This document shows positions 1-11,625 of a stretch of 64,000 nucleotides of DNA, one piece after another. Position 1 is the stretch's first letter. Every line of letters begins with the position of its first letter. The DNA is from Apostichopus japonicus (lineage: Eukaryota > Echinodermata > Holothuroidea > Aspidochirotida > Stichopodidae), in the NCBI RefSeq assembly GCF_037975245.1, contig NC_092562.1, forward strand, positions 30,640,054-30,704,053. The letters run 5' to 3'. The notes below the pieces were generated by a model. That model worked only from the letters and a program-made list of their open reading frames with translations. It was not told where the DNA came from and ran no database searches. Position numbers and translations under genes: made by a program.

Positions 1-524
1 AAACTGTGTACGGTATGTAAGGCGGATGCGGTGTTGCCTACTATAATGCTGAAAATAGAATGATGTGAAAAGAAATAAGTGTGAATATCCCTTTACCATG
101 AAACCCTCCTCATGTGTGGTCAAGGAGGAATGTTATCACCAACTCTTCCATCCTGACTTGCCCCCTGCTGACCTTTCATAACCAGAGCTGTGCTATAAAG
201 TTGCAGTTAGCTCAAACTGATCTGACCACAGAGCAGGCAGCAGAGAGAAAGATAAGAAGAGTCACAGATGGCTTGCTTAATGAAGTATAAACAATAACAT
301 GCGTAGTACAGTGTAAACTGAATCCTTCTGAAAATGAATAAGTACCGAAAACAGGACTACCTGCCCGATAGGCGATAAGAAATAACATTTACGTGAATGG
401 CAGAACACGCCCCTAACCGCGTGCGGCCATCTGAAAAAGTTAACTTTCTGTTGCTTGCAAGTGACGTTTTGTTCATGTCGGTAAAAAATGCAGACAGTAA
501 TGAAACGTGATAACCGGGGGGGGG
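1..524. other. No gene recognised
   Basis: I see no convincing exon, RNA gene or repeat boundary here. The open frames are short and carry no recognisable motif. A G-run near 517 marks the approach to the tandem array that follows. Confidence 0.5.
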
Positions 525-1020
525 GTGCATTTTGGGGGTCTACGGGCAGTGGTACCCCACTAATAGAAATTTGTGGAAATGCCCATCCCTTACATATGAA
601 GTGATAACTATCATTTTCCAGTAGGTTTCAACTGGTTAACTCATGAGCTGACTTAGGTCAATGAGGGGGATGGGCATATTGGGGGTCAACTGGCAGGGGT
701 ACCCCACTAATAAAAATTACTGGAAATGTACAAAGAGTACTGCCAATCATTTTCCAGTAGTTTTCAACTGTTTACCTCATGAGCTGACCTAGGTCAATGA
801 GGGGAGGGGCATTTTGACACTGACAGCTACTGACAGGGATACCCCACCAATTAAAACTACTGGAAATGCCCCTCCCTTGTATCTGAAGTACTAACCATCA
901 TTTTCCAGTAGGTTTCAAGTGGTTACCTCATAAGCTGACCTAGGCCATCCGTGAGGGGTCAATTATTGATGACTGGCAAAGCTACCCCCACCAATTACTG
1001 GCGATGGCCATTTGTTGCTC
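525..1020. repeat. Degenerate tandem satellite, about 135-146 bp unit
   Basis: Three full copies and one partial copy follow head to tail. Each has the order: a line like TTTTGGGGGTC, then GGTACCCCACTAAT, GGAAATG, CATTTTCCAGTAG, and CATGAGCTGACCTAGGTCAATGAGGG. Copies start near 530, 676, 811 and 957. They differ by scattered substitutions and small indels, so the array is old. No coding frame is shared by the copies. Confidence 0.85.
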
Positions 1021-2401
1021 TTTGGGCCATACCTGACACATTGTACTTACTTTGATGAGGTTACCATGAAAGCTGATCTAGTTTAGCTTTTAGGTGACTT
1101 TAAAATTGCTCTCCCAGCCACACCCATCACATCCGGTTTGCCAGTCGTCTGGTTTCATATACAGGAATGCACTGTGAACATTGTGATGTACAAGGCAATT
1201 GGTTACCTTCCCAGCTAACCAAACCCTCCGTTGTTACAGGAGGGTTCATGTACAATCTAGGCCTTACCATCGTCTGTTTACAGAAGTTCAGACAATTAAT
1301 AGAAACTCTTCAAGTCTTTGTTCATTTTTGACAACCATTGTAAGTAGTTATGCTACAATCTGCCATAAGAATACAACACATTAAAAGCCTCATTCAGCTT
1401 CAACCCAACTTCTTGTCAAGAAGTGTTACAGTAATGGGATTCATACACTGGCGTCCACGAAGGATTGGGCGAGCAAGTGGGACACTTTCCCGCTAGAAAA
1501 TCAAAGTACTACAACAACAAAAAGCAAGTATTTTTTCAAAATGCTACGTCTTTCGTGGACTTTTCGCGGTGGAGCCATTATGCCTAGAAATTGAACATTA
1601 TCTTTATTGCCAATCGTTGAAGAGAAGCTAAACAGAAATAATAGAAACACGATTTAAGTCCCGGTAAGCAAGGTGGTTCTTCCACCTCCATGCACACTGC
1701 TAGCCATGTTATTAACAATATAAGATATATCACAGCCTTTATTTCACCAGGTAGTTCCTTGTTGTCACTCTACGGGTCAGTGGTTAGCAGGTTGGTGTGT
1801 TATTTTATTACTTCTAAACGAATTCAAAGGGTCTGAAGAAATGCAAATAGTGTCGTGCTTGGACAGTATATTGGACTATCGATGTACAATCGCCCATTAC
1901 GTGGTTAGACTGTCGTAGAGTTCAGGATATATCGTTACTTACTAGTGAAATGTCATTGGCTGGAACGTTTGGAATAAACCATTATTACCTATGGGGAATA
2001 AGACTATGTGAAATAAAGAAACAGGCCTTGTATTTCATACACGTACGAGGGTTGTACCGAAAACTCTTGCCTTCTGGTAGGCTACTTTCAAACATGCAAA
2101 TCAGTGGGGGAAATTGTCCCATCAATTTATCTGCCAGCCCTCTTCCCCCCTCTCCGACAAAGAAAATGCCAGAAATTCGTTCATTTTTATCACCAAAAAA
2201 GGTCATTCCCCATGGAAAAGCAATTCCCATTAACCCTCCCCTAAAAGCAAACGTCTAGCAAATTCAGATTAATAACGTCCTGATAGAAAGCAACTATTTT
2301 ACAATGCTAAGCAGCTGCATGAGGCGAACAATAGTTGCATACACTGTTCAGAACAAGATACCTGCAGGGCAGTCCACACTGCATATTTCATAGCGAGTAT
2401 A
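1021..2401. other. No gene recognised
   Basis: Open frames at 1199-1384 and 1950-2258 are short, lack recognisable domains and have no clear splice context. I see no RNA gene or transposon terminus in this stretch. Confidence 0.45.
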
Positions 2402-2795
2402 GCGGGCCATCAGGCTCAAATCGTGGGGAATCGATATATACCGATATAAATCGTCATATCGGTCGACTTATACCAGTTTCTTGCAGCTTAAATTGACTTC
2501 TACCGATTTAAATCGACATATACCAGTTTAGAGCGCATTAACATATTCCAAATCCCAAATTCGATGATGATTGACATGTGAAAATACATCATGTGAAGTC
2601 ACCTGACAAGGGGGGCGAATAAGTAAATAGTTCCTTAATTACCAAGAGAGTAAGAGTGTTTATCGTGATTATGTAAATGGTTATTTTGGACAATTACTTG
2701 CAAACAGATTTCGGTGTAATAATAAGGCTGAAAAAACTGATATGTCAATGTCAATATGTCAATTATCTCAATGCAAACTGGGCTTGTTTAGTCAA

Positions 2796-2829
2796 ACCAG
2801 GGAGCTGCTACTCTTAGCAGCTCCCTGGT
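2796..2829. repeat. Perfect 15-bp hairpin with CTCT loop
   Basis: The arms ACCAGGGAGCTGCTA and TAGCAGCTCCCTGGT are exact reverse complements separated by 4 nt. The hairpin lies in the core of the foldback element. Confidence 0.85.
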
Positions 2830-3159
2830 CAAACACGTGGAGCTATAGTATAGGAATACTCTTAGCCAAATACACACAGGTCTGCAGGACGTACACAGAT
2901 GCAATTACCTACTCCAGTTACACCATAAACAAAGATTACATTGTTCTGCTGTGAGGCCTACTGTAAGGTTCTGGTTTACTGTAGCAATTAATTCTCAGGG
3001 GGTTAACAATTACAGTATTCAAGCTCAAATCATGCATTCCACTGCGCTCGTGTTTATTTTCAATTAATCGCCCGCCTTGTCAGGTGACTTCAAGTGATGT
3101 ATTTTCACATGTCAATCATCACCGAAATCGGGATTTGGAATATGAGCAAAATCGATGAT

Positions 3160-3757
3160 ATGTCAATTTAAATAATATGTATATGTCAATTTGAGTTGCT
3201 AAAAACTGGTATAAGTCCAAAAAAATGACTTACACCGATTTAATTCGACATATCATCGATTTACACTGGAAGATGTCGATTTAAATTGACATATACCGAT
3301 TTATTTTACATATCATCGATTTAAATTGGTATATGTTGAATTAGATCGGTATATATCGATTTAAACTGGTATAAGTTGAATTAAATTGACATATACCGAT
3401 TTATTTGACATATCATCGATTTAAATTGGTATATGTTGAATTAGATCGGTAAATGTCGATTTAAACTGGTATAAGTTGAATTAAATTGACATATACCGAT
3501 TTATTTGACATATCATCGATTTAAATTGGTATATGTCGATTTAGATCGGTATATGTCGATGTACACTGGTATAAGTCGAATTAAATTGGTATATGTCGAT
3601 TAAAAATAGCATATACCTATTTAATTTGACATATCATCGATTTAAACTGGTATATGTCGATTTAAATTGCTATATGTCGATTTAAATCGGTAGTAGTCAA
3701 TTTAAGCTGCTGGGTATAAGTCGAAGGAATTTGGTATATGTCGATTTAAATATAGGG
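3160..3757. repeat. Degenerate 19-20 bp tandem repeat (CGATTTAAATTGGTATATGT-like)
   Basis: Some thirty degenerate units of the type TCGATTTAAATYGGTATATG run through the right arm of the foldback element. A short stretch of the same motif occurs in the left arm at about 2435-2530. Units alternate between near-palindromic forms such as ATCGATTTAAAT. No coding content. Confidence 0.85.
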
Positions 3758-4142
3758 CGATTCCCCGCTATTTGAGACTGATGGCCCGCCATACGCGAGC
3801 ACCCTTCATGAATCAATTGATAATGGAGTACATTCACCGTCTTTATTCGTGAACTCTGGAATGAATGGAAGAGCAATTGGTCTTTAAAAGGTATCATATA
3901 TTTGCCCAAAATGTCGGCATGCTAGAAATTGTTTTCAAAGACAAGGCCTGATTATCTAGAGGGGTTCTGTCCCTTCAAATAATTCCCAGACAAAATGGAA
4001 AATTAAATATTTCCGGTCCGTAACTGATGACCTTTGACCCTTGAGATTTTACTCGTGGCTATTGTAACTGTGACAGGGTTGATTCATCACCCTCCTATAG
4101 AATTTAACTGTCAAGTATTTGTTATTAGAGGGAGCGCGACAA

Positions 4143-4208
4143 CAATAAATTTGTTGCTGTACACCTCAAGGCAAATCTATTCGTTATCGCTCTCTCCAAC
4201 TTTACAGG
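4143..4208 (+). repeat. 66-70 bp direct repeat, copy 1
   Basis: The segment AATAAATTTGTTGCTGT...CTCCAACTTTACAGG recurs at 5226-5294 in the same orientation with only a few differences. The hAT-type MITE at 4217 was inserted just downstream of this copy. Confidence 0.85.
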
Positions 4209-4216
4209 TAGGTTGA

Positions 4217-4585
4217 CAAGGGCGTAGGAACCGGGGGGCGGGGGGGGGGGGCGCCAGCCCCCCAGTGAAAAATGTGGAGGGGCGGAAGTATCATTCCGCC
4301 CCCACTTCGCAAGTCGAAAAACCCCTTTTTCATTTCCAAATGAGAAAAAAAAATCTCATTTGGAGCACCAACTTGCATCTAAGGCCAGGTGAAAATACAA
4401 AATTAAGTTTACAAAATGGAGTGGGTGTTGAAGTGTGCTATATTGCACCAAATTGCATCTGAGGCCACCTGGAAATGCAAAAAAAAAATCCAAAGGGGAG
4501 GGGGACACCCCCTCCCATTAGACCCTCCCCCAGGCCGGCCATCAGTCTTCAGCCCCCCACTCAAAAGTAACTTCCTACGCCACTG
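4217..4585. mobile_element. hAT-type MITE with 8-bp target-site duplication
   Basis: The element starts CAAGGGCGTAGGAA and ends TTCCTACGCCACTG; read inward both ends give CA(A/G)(G/T)GGCGTAGGAA. It is flanked by an exact 8-bp direct repeat TAGGTTGA at 4209-4216 and 4586-4593. An 8-bp duplication with CA..GGCGTAG-type ends fits a non-autonomous hAT-superfamily element. The inside is G/C-homopolymer rich and has no transposase. Confidence 0.85.
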
Positions 4586-4593
4586 TAGGTTGA

Positions 4594-6703
4594 TGAATAT
4601 TTTTTGTCATTTAACAAACAATAAACTAATCATTAAATGTAAAACATGTTACTATCCTAAATAATGGTAAATCAGAGTCAATGCCTCTCAACGGTAGTAA
4701 ATACCAGGATAGAAGTAAATCGTCACTATTAGCAGGCCTAAGGCTATAAGTGTGTATGTTAGTATGGTCCACGAGGCGACGACCGCCTGCACATGTAGCC
4801 ACTAAGACGTATTGTTTGTTATATTTCATTATTAATGCAGACTTTTCATTAATTATTCTTATGATAATCCAGTGCTAGGGTGCTTCGGGGTTAATTTATG
4901 ACATGTGTGATTTACCTGGATACAAAATTGCGTGTAAAACCAGTGCAACCACTATCAAAGTCATTACAATTGTGAATGAACATGGAAGTACATACGGTTG
5001 CTGTACATTGTTCTGCGCATGCGCAGTGCGTATTAACTAGGGGAATCCCATTATAATTAGCGTCTACTGCGGAATTCCTCATTCAGGGACCGTCTGAACA
5101 GTTGTGTCATTAGTTTGTACTGTTTGGGACTAGGTTTACTATGAGGGTAAAGTGTATTTTATTTAAGAAGTTTTACCATTGTGATTGTATGCGAAATAGA
5201 GAACGATGTAAGAATGAGTTAGACTGATAAATTTGTTGCTGTGCACCTAAAGGCAAATCTATTCGTTATCGCTCTCTCCAACTTTACAGGATCCTGACCA
5301 CCTTATTACATTACTAAGGTGTGTACAATGATTATTTGTGTTATTGACATACACACGCAATTGGTCACGGCTTGGACTCGCATGAAACATTTAATCCAGC
5401 GGCCATAACCGTTTCAATGTTTAGCAACAAGTTAAGCAAAGTAGCCTACTTCCTACTCAAATTGCCAGCTCTCGTTGCAAACTCTCCATGTTTCACCAGC
5501 GAATTTTTTAAAATGCCTGAACACATGCTACATGTACCCCCTTCCCCGATATTTACACCATCAGTAGCTTATTCCATCCTCTTGGCTCTTCAATTTCAAA
5601 TTATCAAAATTATTGATTTATAACTGAAAAGATACTGAATATCTTATTACTTTGCGTTGCAGAAATGCTGGTTATTGCACAGAGTTAGGCAGAAGATCGC
5701 GTTTTTCTGTTTTGGCGATAAAATTATTGCTCGCGGGCAAGTCGAATACCTACGGTACTACAGTAGCCTAATCTTAAGACATTCGCCCATGTATGAAGAC
5801 ATCGAGACGTTTCAAGAATGGACCTGACACCCCCACCTGCCACCCCCATCAGGAAGAGTTCCAATCATATCGCCTTATATTTCTATTCTGGTCTAATGTT
5901 AAATTTGTGGAAAACATTTCTTGGAGTATTTACTAACGGGAGTGGATTGTGCTCTAGAGCAAGCACAGAGTTATCTAACTTCCAAGTACCGTGATTGATA
6001 TTATGGTCAATTTTGTTTTGTACATTTTATTTTCTTTCTTACTTTGTTCTCTTTTTTTCTTTTCTTTAGGGTTACTAGCTTGATAAACATATTTTTTTTT
6101 GTAGTATCCTGTATAAACCATTACTGCACTGTTTTTGTATGTCTATGTTATATTAACTGAACTGAACTGAGTAATCTCTCTACATCTGCATGAGATGCCC
6201 TAATATACGAGTGAAAGAAATTTGGCTTTTTTCATGCTAGTCGGAAATTCATTAACACTTTAATGAAAAGGAGATTTAGTCTTTCAGTTCCTCAACGTTT
6301 TAATTACAATAAAGTTTTTTTTTCACAGTAAGTTAAGTCATCGGAACCAATTTTACTTTAGCACTCTAAACAATTGCTAGCTGTTTTGATAAGTACTGGC
6401 CTGGAATATCTGAGCCTCCCAAGTAGTCTGAGCCAACAGGGTCTTGTGTGAGTGTAACCACATTATCATATATACAACCATGGTTCCACAAATATACTAA
6501 CTTGATCAGTGCAATGTTACTAAAAGAACTTCTGTCACAACAGTTTGGTGATATAATTTGATATCTAACTTCACCTTCTTCAAGAGATCATATGTGGTGT
6601 TTTTCACATGCAAAATTGAAAGTGCAGGTCAAACCATACGGTTTGTTAGATGTATGTAAGCTTCATGAAAGTCCCTTGAGTACCTAGCCAAACATTGGGG
6701 CTC

Positions 6704-6704
<1 letters not shown>
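4594..6704. other. No gene recognised
   Basis: Apart from the second copy of the direct repeat at 5226-5294, I see no exon, RNA gene or bounded repeat. The open frame at 5372-5623 has no motif and no supporting splice pattern. Confidence 0.45.
5226..5294 (+). repeat. 66-70 bp direct repeat, copy 2
   Basis: Copy of the 4143-4208 segment about 1.08 kb downstream in direct orientation. The sequences diverge right after CAGG. The spacing could reflect a local duplication or a worn pair of element ends. Confidence 0.8.
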
Positions 6705-6713
<9 letters not shown>

Positions 6714-6743
<30 letters not shown>

Positions 6744-6861
6744 ACCGTAATGAGTTGGAAAATCAAGAACAGTGAAAAAACTTCCAGCCTCCACCGGGAT
6801 TCGAACCCGGGCCTCCCGCTTTGTACGCGGACACCCTTAACCAACTAGGCCATGGACGCTG
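6714..6861 (-). mobile_element. tRNA-derived SINE with (TA)n tail
   Basis: Reading the minus strand, a tRNA-like head (6859-6786) is followed by a body of about 60 nt and a (TA)n tail. The element is flanked by ATTGTATAT at 6862-6870 and again at 6705-6713, as expected of a target-site duplication. The tail-side copy merges with the TA tract, so that boundary is approximate. The head has good internal Pol III boxes: A box TGGCCTAGTTGG and B box GGTTCGAATCC. Family known facts: such SINEs are non-coding and move with LINE machinery. Confidence 0.75.
6786..6859 (-). tRNA. tRNA-like head of the SINE (probably not a functional tRNA)
   Basis: A cloverleaf folds: acceptor GCGTCCA/TGGAGGC with a G-G mismatch at the third pair, D arm with wobble pairs, anticodon stem TCCGC/GCGGG, and a strong T arm around GGTTCGAATCC. 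The anticodon loop GTACAAA would read ACA (Cys by the code) with G at position 32. Both are unusual, and real tRNA-Cys normally carries GCA. A SINE head or pseudo-tRNA is more likely than a working gene. Confidence 0.4.
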
Positions 6862-7086
6862 ATTGTATATTCAGAGGTTCAAAACCGGAAAAGAAGGTCG
6901 TAATTCCACTGTAGGCGTTTGTTACCTGTATCGAACAATACTGGTTCTGTTTTTGGTGACATACTTTGCCTTACTCTAGAGATCAAAAATGATGCTAACC
7001 AACTCATTTGTGAATCCTAAAGCCGGATCTCGAAAGAGATACTTTGAACAGACTTTATGTTAATGAAATGAAGGTAAGCGACAAGG

Positions 7087-7090
<4 letters not shown>

Positions 7091-7166
<76 letters not shown>
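7091..7166. repeat. (TA)n microsatellite
   Basis: Uninterrupted TA dinucleotide tract. The Ile-Tyr open frames across it on both strands are artefacts of the repeat. Confidence 0.95.
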
Positions 7167-7167
<1 letters not shown>

Positions 7168-7168
7168 T

Positions 7169-7342
<174 letters not shown>

Positions 7343-8748
7343 TGTAGTGATGTCTTGCTTGAAAGAACACAACAAACACAATATACACAAAATATACAGA
7401 TTATATGTTTATCTATTTATATTCATCAAAGGGCTAAATTTATTTTTATAGTTGTAATAACAACAGTGACGGTCATATGTTTTAATTTCCTCGTGATTAT
7501 AAATACCTTTAAATTTGAACAAAGGAAGATGGAAAAACTTGGGAAATGATAAACATGAAATATATGAACACAACATATCCTGGTCTACAAATATAAGCTT
7601 AAACACGTGTAGTAGATTACATAGGTTTAGTTAATATGTGGCTAGTTTATAAAATAATAACAGAAAATGCATACAGCTTTTGATTTTAAAGACACTATCT
7701 AATCAGTTTACATCATATTATTATAAAACATTGAACATTAAGCAAACAATGAATCATAATTTAAAACATGAAAGAAGCTTGATGAATGAGAAAGCCGCAA
7801 TAAACCAGAAAGCCAGTCTTTTCAATTCCTTGCCATAAAATGTCTCACTCAACAACCTGATGATGCAGAGCCACTAAATATTAAAAAAAAAAAAAACATT
7901 GTCGAATAATTTAGTGAGAATCATAATATCAGAGACTCTCTGAACCATTACATTCTAATACTAAATACATTCTATACATGATAAAGGCATCAAGCAATTA
8001 AGTCACTGATATGGTTATATTGGTGAATGATTTATTTATATAAAACAGCGAAAAACATGTGTAATGCGAAAGACAATGACTTAATATATCGTTTTGTTAA
8101 GAAAAAGTTGGGCTTGCTAGTAGCCTACATATGGACGGTGAAATAAAAAGTTGTTGAATCAATATATTTATATAAAACAACATGTAACTTTGGCTAAGTG
8201 ATAGTTTGGCTTATATGTGGCATGGTGGAATCAATACGTCCCCCGAGTTGTGACCCTCTCGGTGGTGTGGTTACTTGCTATCACACGGATATATGTGTCC
8301 AAAAAGCCACGTATGGCAGCTTCCTATCCATTTGGGATCAAACTATATACAGTTATATTGCTGAATGATTTTTTAATACAAAAACATACCATTACCCTAG
8401 GCCTATACAGTTCAATAGAAAATATAAAGTTGCCGTTACCAAATTCAGACTGACACCAAGAAAATAAAACAATGGATTACACAATAGCTCGCATTACTTT
8501 CAAATATGACCTCACCCCAACTTGCTGTTGTTGAGTTACCATGTTTAAAAGCTATTTTCAGCGAAATGAATTTGAGCCCCACCCTCATACCACCACATAC
8601 CTGATAATTATACCTACACCTTCTACTCACTACGGCACTCCTATGTATGTATGTTTAGCTGAAAGCAACTTAAGCCCTGCCCCCTCGTAGATATGCATTA
8701 TAACACATTCATAAATACCATTAATGGAATACTGGCTGCTGATTGGCG
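7343..8748. other. No gene recognised
   Basis: AT-rich sequence with short motif-free open frames only. No RNA gene or bounded element seen. Confidence 0.45.
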
Positions 8749-8807
8749 GAAAGTCATTCGAGACCAGTCATGACTAATGCTTTAGTGACTGGTCTCGAAT
8801 GACTTTC
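8749..8807. repeat. Hairpin with perfect 22-bp arms
   Basis: The arms 8749-8770 (GAAAGTCATTCGAG...) and 8786-8807 are exact reverse complements with a 15-nt loop. This could be the remnant of a small foldback element. A hairpin RNA precursor cannot be excluded from sequence alone. Confidence 0.85.
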
Positions 8808-10189
8808 AGTATAGAGAATTTAATGACACTAGATCAGCTGCACAGTTACCATTTGGTAGTTCTCCTTAGTTGTGTGACACAATTAACAATGTAGGATTTG
8901 TTTCTTAGGTTGCTATAGTGATATCTGATGTATGCTACATATAGTAATCATTGGTAAGTATTCATGGTGGTGTTACATAACAATGGATTTGTCAATCTGG
9001 TTGCTATAGAGATCTACTTTTAGGTATGCTAATGGGATTGTTAGCTGAAAATGTCCTAAAATACTAAATACATGTATATATGTTGTGTTCACTGTACGTA
9101 CTGCTGTGTTGTGTGTCAGTATTGATACTTCATTGCTCAATAGTCTATACACAACGTAGCCTAGCCTAACGATGTGTATAACGTTATAGCCAGTACTATC
9201 CTGAGCAGGGTTCCGAAGCAGTATTGCATCGCAGTTTGCGATTCAATATACATACAAATGCGGTGCAACACAATATTTGTATCGCACCTGTGCGAACCAA
9301 AAGTTATTACAAAATCTTTTAAGATCAAATTATTTTATTTTGATTGGAATACAGAGAAAACAGTATAAAAATACTGAGAATACTTCCCCATTGAATTTAG
9401 AAGGTACTTATCACAATGTTACCACTGCTAATCAATCATGAACTTTGATGATCTGCTAATCAAGATCAATTCTAATCCGACCCCTGATCATGAGCACTGT
9501 TAATTCGAAGCTGCTCTGGGTTTAAACAGATAACCAGATCATAATGCAAATGGAACGATACCTTCGTATATTTACATAATCCATTAATTGGGTAATTCCA
9601 TGGGTTGCCTCGCTGATTTCACTAGTATATAAAGACTAGCATTGCAGGTATGGTACGTACTATATGTAAAATATACACATGCACTATGCATAAATGTTAA
9701 CGAATCACACCAATCAACAAGGTGTTGTTTTCGGTGAAACTACCGTCATTTTATCACGAATACTTATATGCGAATCCAGTTTTTCACTGTCTTCGTGTTC
9801 CATCGGCTAGTATCTAGCCAGTCTAAGCTGCTAAATGCTAGCGCATATCGCAATATAATTGTGGTGGATACGGCTACAGAGTGGTCATGTTCTATAGATT
9901 GTTTTGAATCAATCAACTATGACGTGTCAACCACTGTTACGTCACGAAAAAAGGAGAGATGAATAAACCTGGAGAACAGTTCCTTGATCTTTGAAAAATG
10001 CAATAAAATCTTCCTTTTTAGACACTTTTTTTAGTTGTATTTATGACATCATCACAGTGACCTTCGCCTCGGCCCGCTCAGCCTCTGCGACGACGTCATC
10101 ATCGGTCCACATATGTGACCGGCTACCCTCGTATTTATTCCCTAATTGAACACACATTATATACCCACTTTCTACCAACACCTAATTTG
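8808..10189. other. No gene recognised
   Basis: Short open frames without motifs, and no bounded element recognised. A purine/pyrimidine-balanced, moderately CpG-bearing patch lies near 10040-10120. Confidence 0.4.
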
Positions 10190-10546
10190 GGCTCCATAAA
10201 AACCTTGATTCTCATCACCGAAAAGTTTATTTCTGACATTGTTTTTATGGTTTCGGCGTTAATATATTGCCCGAAAGCACTCTGACCAAATCCCACAATC
10301 AAACAGTTCTCTCGTACTCGAGATCATGTTGTATTAATATCACTGAGTGAATGTCGGACTAATTGATGCTCCGGATGGAAATTCAACTTGACAAGAACAA
10401 CAAGAACATTCTGGATATACGATTTATAGTACCAAATTGGGCCCAGTGAGACCACATCAAAAGTTGATTTGAGATAAAAAAAAAATACCTGGCGACTGGG
10501 TTTTCAGAAGTCAGTGATGAGAATCAAGTTTTTTTTTTATGGAGCC
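10190..10546. mobile_element. MITE-like element with inverted termini
   Basis: The left arm 10190-10218 (GGCTCCATAAAAACCTTGA...) is the inverted counterpart of 10514-10546. They differ mainly in the length of the internal A/T run. About 360 bp in total and no coding capacity. The target duplication is not clear. Confidence 0.65.
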
Positions 10547-10603
10547 AAGTATGGCTGTACAAGAAACCAATGGCAAGAAACCAAAAACAAGCCTGTAACA
10601 GTT

Positions 10604-10710
10604 CTAATTAATCTTATCTGTTATATGCTCTCCTCTCATCCTTAGTTTTTCTGTCATCTTCATCCGGATGATTGCCTTTATAGTGGCAGGATACTTTTTC
10701 ATTACCAGCT
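10604..10710 (-). CDS. BEN-like gene, terminal exon
   Basis: Follows TTTTTCAG and ends in TAG at 10604-10606. It reads LVMKKYPATIKAI...RMKMTEKLRMRG, a basic helical tail like the C-terminal part of BEN domains. It joins in phase to the donor at 14237. Confidence 0.5.
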
Positions 10711-10827
10711 CTGAAAAATAAATGAAAATATGGATCAATTCATGCAGGGGTGTCGATTTGCTTTTGAAAGTGTGTGTGTGTGTGGGGGAGGGGGGGCATT
10801 TGCTTGACATGTACTATCTAAGACACT

Positions 10828-10950
10828 ATCGGAGCGCCACCATTGGCGGGTTTGGCCAAAAATGCCTCCCATATATCCGGAAATGGCACTTCCCAGGCCT
10901 TAGAAGTCATCTAAACATTCCTTATTTGAGATCTCATGTTTTATTGAGAA
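10828..10950 (+). repeat. Dispersed repeat, copy A
   Basis: The motif order GGAGCGCCAC-ATTGG, then CAAAAATG, GGAAATG-CACTT, AGGC, GAGAT-TCATGTTT is also found at about 11681-11815 inside the hAT-like element. The copy is diverged. Confidence 0.6.
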
Positions 10951-11625
10951 ATTAACATTTCCCCCAAATAAATTAACTCGGTAAAATCACTTTAAAGGGC
11001 CGGAAAAAATGACTTATGATACTTTATAACCTCTGCTTTATTCATTGTTTTACACAGGTAGTTGAAGGTAATCATATTTTGATAAGGAGAAGCCCTGTAG
11101 GGAATTTAGGTGTATATTAATTGTTAGATTTGTGTTATCATTATTTGTTTTACATGCCAAAAATGGACCTTCTGTGAGGGGGGGGGGGATGAGCTGAGTG
11201 GGTTGGCTGTGTAAGGGACTGAGGCCCATGGCCCCATTATGTATGTTAAAAAAGGCCCTGAAGGAGTGTCCCCTCCCCTTTAGAAAATTTTCAGAAAAAC
11301 TCTTGGTGATAATTAGTGTGAAAATATTAATATTACTTATATAATTATTATATAATTAATATTAATATTACTTTCGAAAATTTAGGTTACCGGTACTATA
11401 ATTGTCTAAACGACAATCAAGGTTTGAGTGCCAGGGGCATACTGTCTAAAACACTATTATTTTAGGGTTTAGGCCACAATAAGTGTGGTGGGACAACAAA
11501 CATTAGTTTCCCCTCCCCAATCGACACACCTGAATTCATGAACTTTATCACAATTTGTAACATTATTTTGATTTTTGAAAACTAGTTTTAGTTACGTCAT
11601 GATCTCATTTTCATAATAATAGGTG

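Larger units (their letters stand above)
2402..3789. mobile_element. Foldback (long inverted-repeat) element
   Basis: The outer 32-bp arms (2402-2433 and 3758-3789, GCGGGCCATCAG...) match at 29 of 32 positions in inverted orientation. A second inverted pair (2542-2617 and 3069-3144) matches over about 76 bp with few differences. Both pairs are nested concentrically around a core of about 450 bp. No transposase is encoded, so this would be non-autonomous. The right arm is much longer than the left because a 19-20 bp repeat has expanded inside it. I found no clear target-site duplication. Confidence 0.8.

Noticed and set aside
525..1020. CRISPR array
   Set aside because: Units are about 140 bp, diverged along their whole length and without spacers, in eukaryotic DNA.
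6786..6859. Functional tRNA-Cys (anticodon ACA)
   Set aside because: ACA is not the normal Cys anticodon; the acceptor stem has a G-G mismatch, position 32 is G, and the unit has a SINE body, tail and target duplication.
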